From positions 1 through 64,000 of the forward strand of contig JAHJWO010000004.1 of assembly GCA_018828145.1 (NCBI GenBank): DNA of 64,000 nt, written 5' to 3'. The position numbers and the translations under genes were made by a program. The notes below the pieces were generated by a model. It made no database searches. It was not told the origin of the DNA and saw only the letters and a program-made list of their open reading frames with translations. This DNA comes from Alphaproteobacteria bacterium. GTDB lineage: Bacteria > Pseudomonadota > Alphaproteobacteria > Rhizobiales > Devosiaceae. Below are positions 60,670-64,000 of this stretch, piece by piece (within the stretch, counting starts at the first letter, position 1; the number at the start of each line of letters is the position of its first letter).

Positions 60670-61092
60670 ATGAAGCATACCGCAACTGTTATCCTCGCCG
60701 CCGGACTGCTCACCGCCTTCGCCACGCTCGGCGCCAATGCTCAGGCCGTGCCGGGCAAGAACACGCCGAACTATCCCAAGTCCAACACCGAAACCGAGTG
60801 CAGTTTCAATGCCTTCATGCATCCGCTTGTGCGGACGAATGAAGTCTCGGCTATCGGTGCCGACCAGCGAATCTGGCTCACCCCGGTCTGTGAGGATGAA
60901 CTGGACCGCAACAATTACGGCACGCTGTTCCGCGACGGAAATGTCGAGACGCTGCGCCAGTTTATCGCCCGCAATCCGGCCTTGATGGCGACGCTGACCA
61001 CCCGTGGCTACGACCATTTCGACGTGGTCGCACTGCGCTTTGGCCGGAATGACTCGGTCAATCTCTTCGTCCACCAGCGCGACATGCGCTGA
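60670..61092 (+). CDS. Secreted protein of unknown function
   Basis: 140 aa. The signal peptide MKHTATVILAAGLLTAFATL ends near ANAQA. The mature ~115 residues contain two cysteines (TECSF, PVCEDELD) that could form a disulfide, and LRQFIARNPALMATLTTRGY. GGGAGA precedes the ATG at 60670. I do not recognise a family. It is followed after 108 bases by another small exported protein, so they may form a unit. Confidence 0.75.
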   Translation: MKHTATVILAAGLLTAFATLGANAQAVPGKNTPNYPKSNTETECSFNAFMHPLVRTNEVSAIGADQRIWLTPVCEDELDRNNYGTLFRDGNVETLRQFIARNPALMATLTTRGYDHFDVVALRFGRNDSVNLFVHQRDMR

Positions 61093-61147
61093 AAATCCGT
61101 CACGAGTCTGAACGGTGAATGAACGCCCCCATCACGATCGGTTCAAA

Positions 61148-61169
61148 GCCGGGAGGGCATCCTCCCGGC
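61148..61169. other. Perfect hairpin between two secreted-protein genes
   Basis: GCCGGGAGG and CCTCCCGGC pair perfectly around loop GCAT. There is no T tract on the plus strand, so it may stabilise the upstream message or weakly terminate rather than act as a standard terminator. Confidence 0.6.
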
Positions 61170-61200
61170 ATCAGATGAAACACTGTCGAGGGAGACAGAA

Positions 61201-61539
61201 ATGAACAAGCAACAGGAAAAGGTTCTGGTCGCCACGCTCTGCGGTGTGATCATCGCCGCCGCCGGCGCCTTCGCGGTGCAGCCAGCCATGGCGGCCGGCT
61301 ACCAGGTCGACCAGCTGGCCCAGGTGACCGGTGTTGCCCACTGGGACAAGCTCAATGTCCGCAAATGGCCCGCATCCTATTCGCAGAAGGTCGGTGCTTT
61401 CGCCCCCGGCAGCCATGTCTGGGTCGAGCGCTGCATCGAAGCCAAGACCGGCGCCGACTGGTGCCTGGTCGGTGCGCAGGACACCACGGGCTGGGTCAAT
61501 TCCCGTTACCTGACCGTCGTCCACGACTGGGATATCTGA
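61201..61539 (+). CDS. Exported bacterial SH3 (SH3b) domain protein
   Basis: 112 aa. It has a signal peptide or N-terminal anchor (VLVATLCGVIIAAAGAFAVQ, possible cleavage after AMA), then one SH3b domain: LNVRKWPASYSQKVGAFAPG, WVERCIEAKTGADWCLVG with a likely disulfide, and GWVNSRYL. SH3b domains bind cell-wall or peptide ligands in the periplasm. No catalytic domain is attached. GGGAGACAGAA precedes the ATG. Confidence 0.82.
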   Translation: MNKQQEKVLVATLCGVIIAAAGAFAVQPAMAAGYQVDQLAQVTGVAHWDKLNVRKWPASYSQKVGAFAPGSHVWVERCIEAKTGADWCLVGAQDTTGWVNSRYLTVVHDWDI

Positions 61540-61679
61540 TCCCGGCCGTCGGCGACGGCGGAGACCCGGCAGGCTGCGGCTCGACCATCGCCGCGAATCG
61601 CAGCTGCAGACTGTCCGGGTCTCCACCCTCGCCGATGCGAGTTTCGTGCCTGCCTCCTTCCCATGCTGTGTTGACTTTT

Positions 61680-61725
61680 CCGGTCCTGCGCTGTTCGTGA
61701 CGAACAGCCTGGACCGGAGTTTTTT
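61680..61725 (+). terminator. Terminator-like hairpin abutting asparaginase start
   Basis: CCGGTCC/GGACCGG and inner CTGTTCG/CGAACAG form a nested stem at 61680-61717, followed by T6. The asparaginase ATG is only 4 bases after the T tract, and its GGAG ribosome site (61716-61719) overlaps the end of the stem. It may be a terminator for the upstream SH3 gene or an attenuator for asparaginase. Confidence 0.7.
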
Positions 61726-61728
61726 GTG

Positions 61729-62727
61729 ATGGATGCCAATCCCGTTCTTGCCGAGACCATTCGGGGCAACTGGATCGAGAACCGCCACCGCGGCGCCTAT
61801 GTCGTGGTCGACGCCGATGGGACGATCATCGCTTCGGCCGGCGATATTGAGCGGCCGATCTTTCCGCGCTCGGCGATCAAATCCATGCAGGCCCTGCCGA
61901 TCTTCGCCCAGCATGCCGAGGACAAGTTCCACCATACCGAGGAAGAACTGGCCCTGGCCTGTGCCAGCCATCATGGCGAGGACGCCCATGTGGCGACGGC
62001 CCAGGGACTGCTGACGCGCTTGGGTCTCTCGGTGGCTGACCTCGAATGTGGCGCACATCAGCCCACCAACAGCATTGCCCGCGAAAAGCTGCGGGCCACG
62101 GGCGCAGAGCCGAGTGCCCTGCACAACAATTGCTCGGGCAAGCATTCGGGCATGCTGAGCGTGGCTTTGGCCATGGGCGTGCCGACCGCCGGCTATGTCG
62201 GCCGCGAGCATGAAGTGCAAAAACGGGTCCGCGCCGCGGTGGAAGCGGTGATCGGCGAGCCGCTGAGCGAAGGCAAGTGCGGCACCGATGGCTGCTCGAT
62301 CCCCACCTTTGCCGCGCCACTGCGCGCCTTTGCCTATGGCTTCGCGCGCATGGCAACGGGCAGGGGCCTTTCCGATGAACTGTCCACGGCCGCGCGGCGG
62401 CTCTTCGATGCCGCGACCAGCCATCCGCATCTGGTGGCCGGCACCGACCATGCCGATACGCTGCTGATGGCGGCGTTCAAGGGGCGGCTGATGCAGAAGG
62501 TCGGCGCCGAGGGCGTGCAATGCGGCGCCATCCGCGACAAGGGCTGGGGTTATGCCCTCAAATGCGACGACGGCAATATCGCCGCGTCACAGGCCATGCT
62601 TGCCGGCATGCTGCTAAAGCTGGCCGACCCAGACGCCGAACAGCGCACGCTGCTCGAGGGGCTCGCGCATCAGAAGATTCGGAGTGTGCGCGGCGCCGAA
62701 GTGGGTGAGCTGCGCGCAGTCGGCTAG
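61729..62727 (+). CDS. L-asparaginase, Rhizobium etli-type (class 3)
   Basis: 332 aa. [37 protein letters not shown] and [12 protein letters not shown] are the conserved motifs of the R. etli inducible asparaginase family, which is related to serine beta-lactamase-like enzymes and not to E. coli AnsA/AnsB. It hydrolyses asparagine to aspartate and ammonia in the cytosol. ATG at 61729 is used; GTG at 61726 is in frame. The hairpin directly before it may control expression. Confidence 0.9.
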   Translation: MDANPVLAETIRGNWIENRHRGAYVVVDADGTIIASAGDIERPIFPRSAIKSMQALPIFAQHAEDKFHHTEEELALACASHHGEDAHVATAQGLLTRLGLSVADLECGAHQPTNSIAREKLRATGAEPSALHNNCSGKHSGMLSVALAMGVPTAGYVGREHEVQKRVRAAVEAVIGEPLSEGKCGTDGCSIPTFAAPLRAFAYGFARMATGRGLSDELSTAARRLFDAATSHPHLVAGTDHADTLLMAAFKGRLMQKVGAEGVQCGAIRDKGWGYALKCDDGNIAASQAMLAGMLLKLADPDAEQRTLLEGLAHQKIRSVRGAEVGELRAVG

Positions 62728-62815
62728 CCGCCTCCGGCACGACAGACAGAGTTACGAGTTGTCCCGCGCCGACGCGGACGGCTATAAGAGCCCAACCCAA
62801 AGCAAGGCGGCGCTG

Positions 62816-64000
62816 ATGCTCGTTGACGACAAGATCTTTCTCGGGACCAGCACGCAGCCCGAATATCTCGCCCTCAAATATGGCAATCGCCATGGCCTGG
62901 TGACCGGCGCCACCGGCACCGGCAAGACGGTGACGCTGCAGGTGCTGGCCGAGGGATTTTCGGCGGCGGGCGTGCCGGTCTTCGCGGCAGACATCAAGGG
63001 TGACCTTTCCGGTGTCGCCAAGATGGGCGCGGCGCAGGGCTGGCAGACACAGCGGGCGCAGGAAATCGGCTTCACCGATTTCAAGGACGACATCTTCCCG
63101 GTGATCTTCTGGGACCTGTTCGGCCGACAGGGCCATCCGATCCGCGCCACCATTTTGGAAATGGGCGCCTTGCTGCTCAGCCGCATGCTGGAACTGAACG
63201 ACACCCAGGAAGGTGTGCTCAACATCGCCTTCAAGCTGGCCGATGACGAAGGCCTGCTGCTGCTCGACCTCAAGGACCTGCGGGCCCTGCTGATCGACAT
63301 CCAGGAGCGGGCCAAGGAAATCTCGGCCACCTATGGCAATGTGTCCACCGCCTCGATCGGCGCCATCCAGCGGGCGCTGCTGGTGCTGGAACAGCAGGGT
63401 GCCGAGAATTTCTTCGGCGAGCGGGCGCTCGATATCGTCGACCTGATGCGCACCGACCGCAATGGCCGCGGTTTCATCTCGATTCTCGCCGCCGACGAGC
63501 TGATGCGCGCGCCGCGGCTCTACGCGACTTTCCTGCTCTGGATGCTGTCCGAACTGTTCGAGGAACTGCCCGAGGTGGGCGACCCGGACCGGCCCAAGCT
63601 AGTCTTCTTTTTCGACGAAGCGCATTTGCTGTTCGATGACGCACCCAAGGTGCTGATCGACAAGGTCGAACAGGTGGTCAAGCTGGTGCGCTCCAAGGGC
63701 GTCGGCGTCTATTTCGTGACGCAGAACCCGGTCGACATTCCCGATACGGTGCTCGCGCAGCTGTCCAACCGGGTGCAGCATGCGCTGCGCGCCTATACGC
63801 CGCGCGAGCAGAAGGCGGTCCGCGTTGCCGCCGACACCTTCCGGCCCAATCCGGCCTTTTCGACAGAAGAGGTCATCACCCAGCTCGGCATTGGCGAAGC
63901 CCTGGTGTCGGTGCTCGAATCCAAGGGCGTCCCCTCGATGGTGGGACGCACGATGATCCGGCCGCCCTCGGCGCAGGTCGGGCCGCTATTGCCTGAAGAG
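62816..64000 (+). CDS. DUF853/HerA-like ATPase (3' end beyond window)
   Basis: The first 395 codons of a YjgR-type protein; no stop occurs before the edge. Walker [13 protein letters not shown] lies near residue 35 and Walker [13 protein letters not shown] near residue 265. [20 protein letters not shown] and [20 protein letters not shown] are DUF853 signatures. These are FtsK/HerA-superfamily ATPases with a poorly defined role, possibly DNA translocation or processing. ATG at 62816 follows AAGGCGG. Confidence 0.9.
   Translation, partial: MLVDDKIFLGTSTQPEYLALKYGNRHGLVTGATGTGKTVTLQVLAEGFSAAGVPVFAADIKGDLSGVAKMGAAQGWQTQRAQEIGFTDFKDDIFPVIFWDLFGRQGHPIRATILEMGALLLSRMLELNDTQEGVLNIAFKLADDEGLLLLDLKDLRALLIDIQERAKEISATYGNVSTASIGAIQRALLVLEQQGAENFFGERALDIVDLMRTDRNGRGFISILAADELMRAPRLYATFLLWMLSELFEELPEVGDPDRPKLVFFFDEAHLLFDDAPKVLIDKVEQVVKLVRSKGVGVYFVTQNPVDIPDTVLAQLSNRVQHALRAYTPREQKAVRVAADTFRPNPAFSTEEVITQLGIGEALVSVLESKGVPSMVGRTMIRPPSAQVGPLLPEE

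Noticed and set aside
1..64000. CRISPR array, IS element, prophage, rRNA or tRNA genes
   Set aside because: No regularly spaced direct repeats, transposase or phage proteins were seen, and no tRNA-like cloverleaf was recognised by eye in the intergenic gaps; a dedicated tRNA scan would settle the last point.

Overview
The window is high-GC, densely packed bacterial DNA. It most resembles a free-living alphaproteobacterium of the Hyphomicrobiales (a Devosia-like soil or plant-associated organism). This placement is an inference from the aerobic cob genes, the rhizobial-style rhamnose locus (rhaI, rhaD, rhaR, rhaSTPQM), an FnrL/FnrN-type regulator, NasST control of nitrate assimilation and the many short G/C-rich palindromic repeats. 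No rRNA, tRNA, CRISPR array, IS element or phage gene was seen.

Layout. 62-5339 (minus): aerobic cobalamin operon cobFGHIJL, running off the left edge, with no cobK between J and L. 5431-7269: two convergent ArsR + SRPBCC pairs. 7370-12569: a secreted DUF305 protein, then a LacI regulator divergent from an orphan sugar ABC importer. 12664-15583: copper operon copA-cueR-copZ with a perfect CueR operator. 15959-23354: Fnr-type regulator, cydDC and cydABX, with a perfect FNR box between cydD and cydA. 23619-28103: DUF1127 small proteins, ybaK, two LysR regulators and mmsA. 28324-38482: L-rhamnose uptake and catabolism, without a rhamnulokinase and with a DUF559 endonuclease-like gene lodged between rhaP and rhaQ amid inverted repeats.

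The most interesting region is 38536-49932. A histidine-ammonia-lyase homologue lacking the MIO-forming Ala-Ser-Gly triad is followed by a complete quaternary-amine-type ABC importer, a hydantoinase, an N-carbamoyl-amino-acid hydrolase, a DUF917 protein and a urocanase homologue. Together these match all five steps of ergothioneine breakdown (ergothioneine to thiourocanate, thiohydantoin propionate, hydantoin propionate, N-carbamoyl-glutamate, glutamate) plus a likely dedicated importer. The enzyme pathway is known from in vitro work recalled from memory; the assignment to this locus is inference from gene content and active-site changes.

49955-59533 (minus) is nitrate assimilation: nasT-nasS, a leader with a sigma-54-type promoter and an intrinsic terminator, nrtABC, nirD, nasA and cysG, without nirB. 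The right end holds an epimerase-like SDR, two small secreted proteins, an R. etli-type asparaginase and a truncated DUF853/HerA-like ATPase.

Several families of palindromic repeats occupy nearly every larger gap between operon genes. Many adjacent genes overlap by 1-4 bases, which implies extensive translational coupling.
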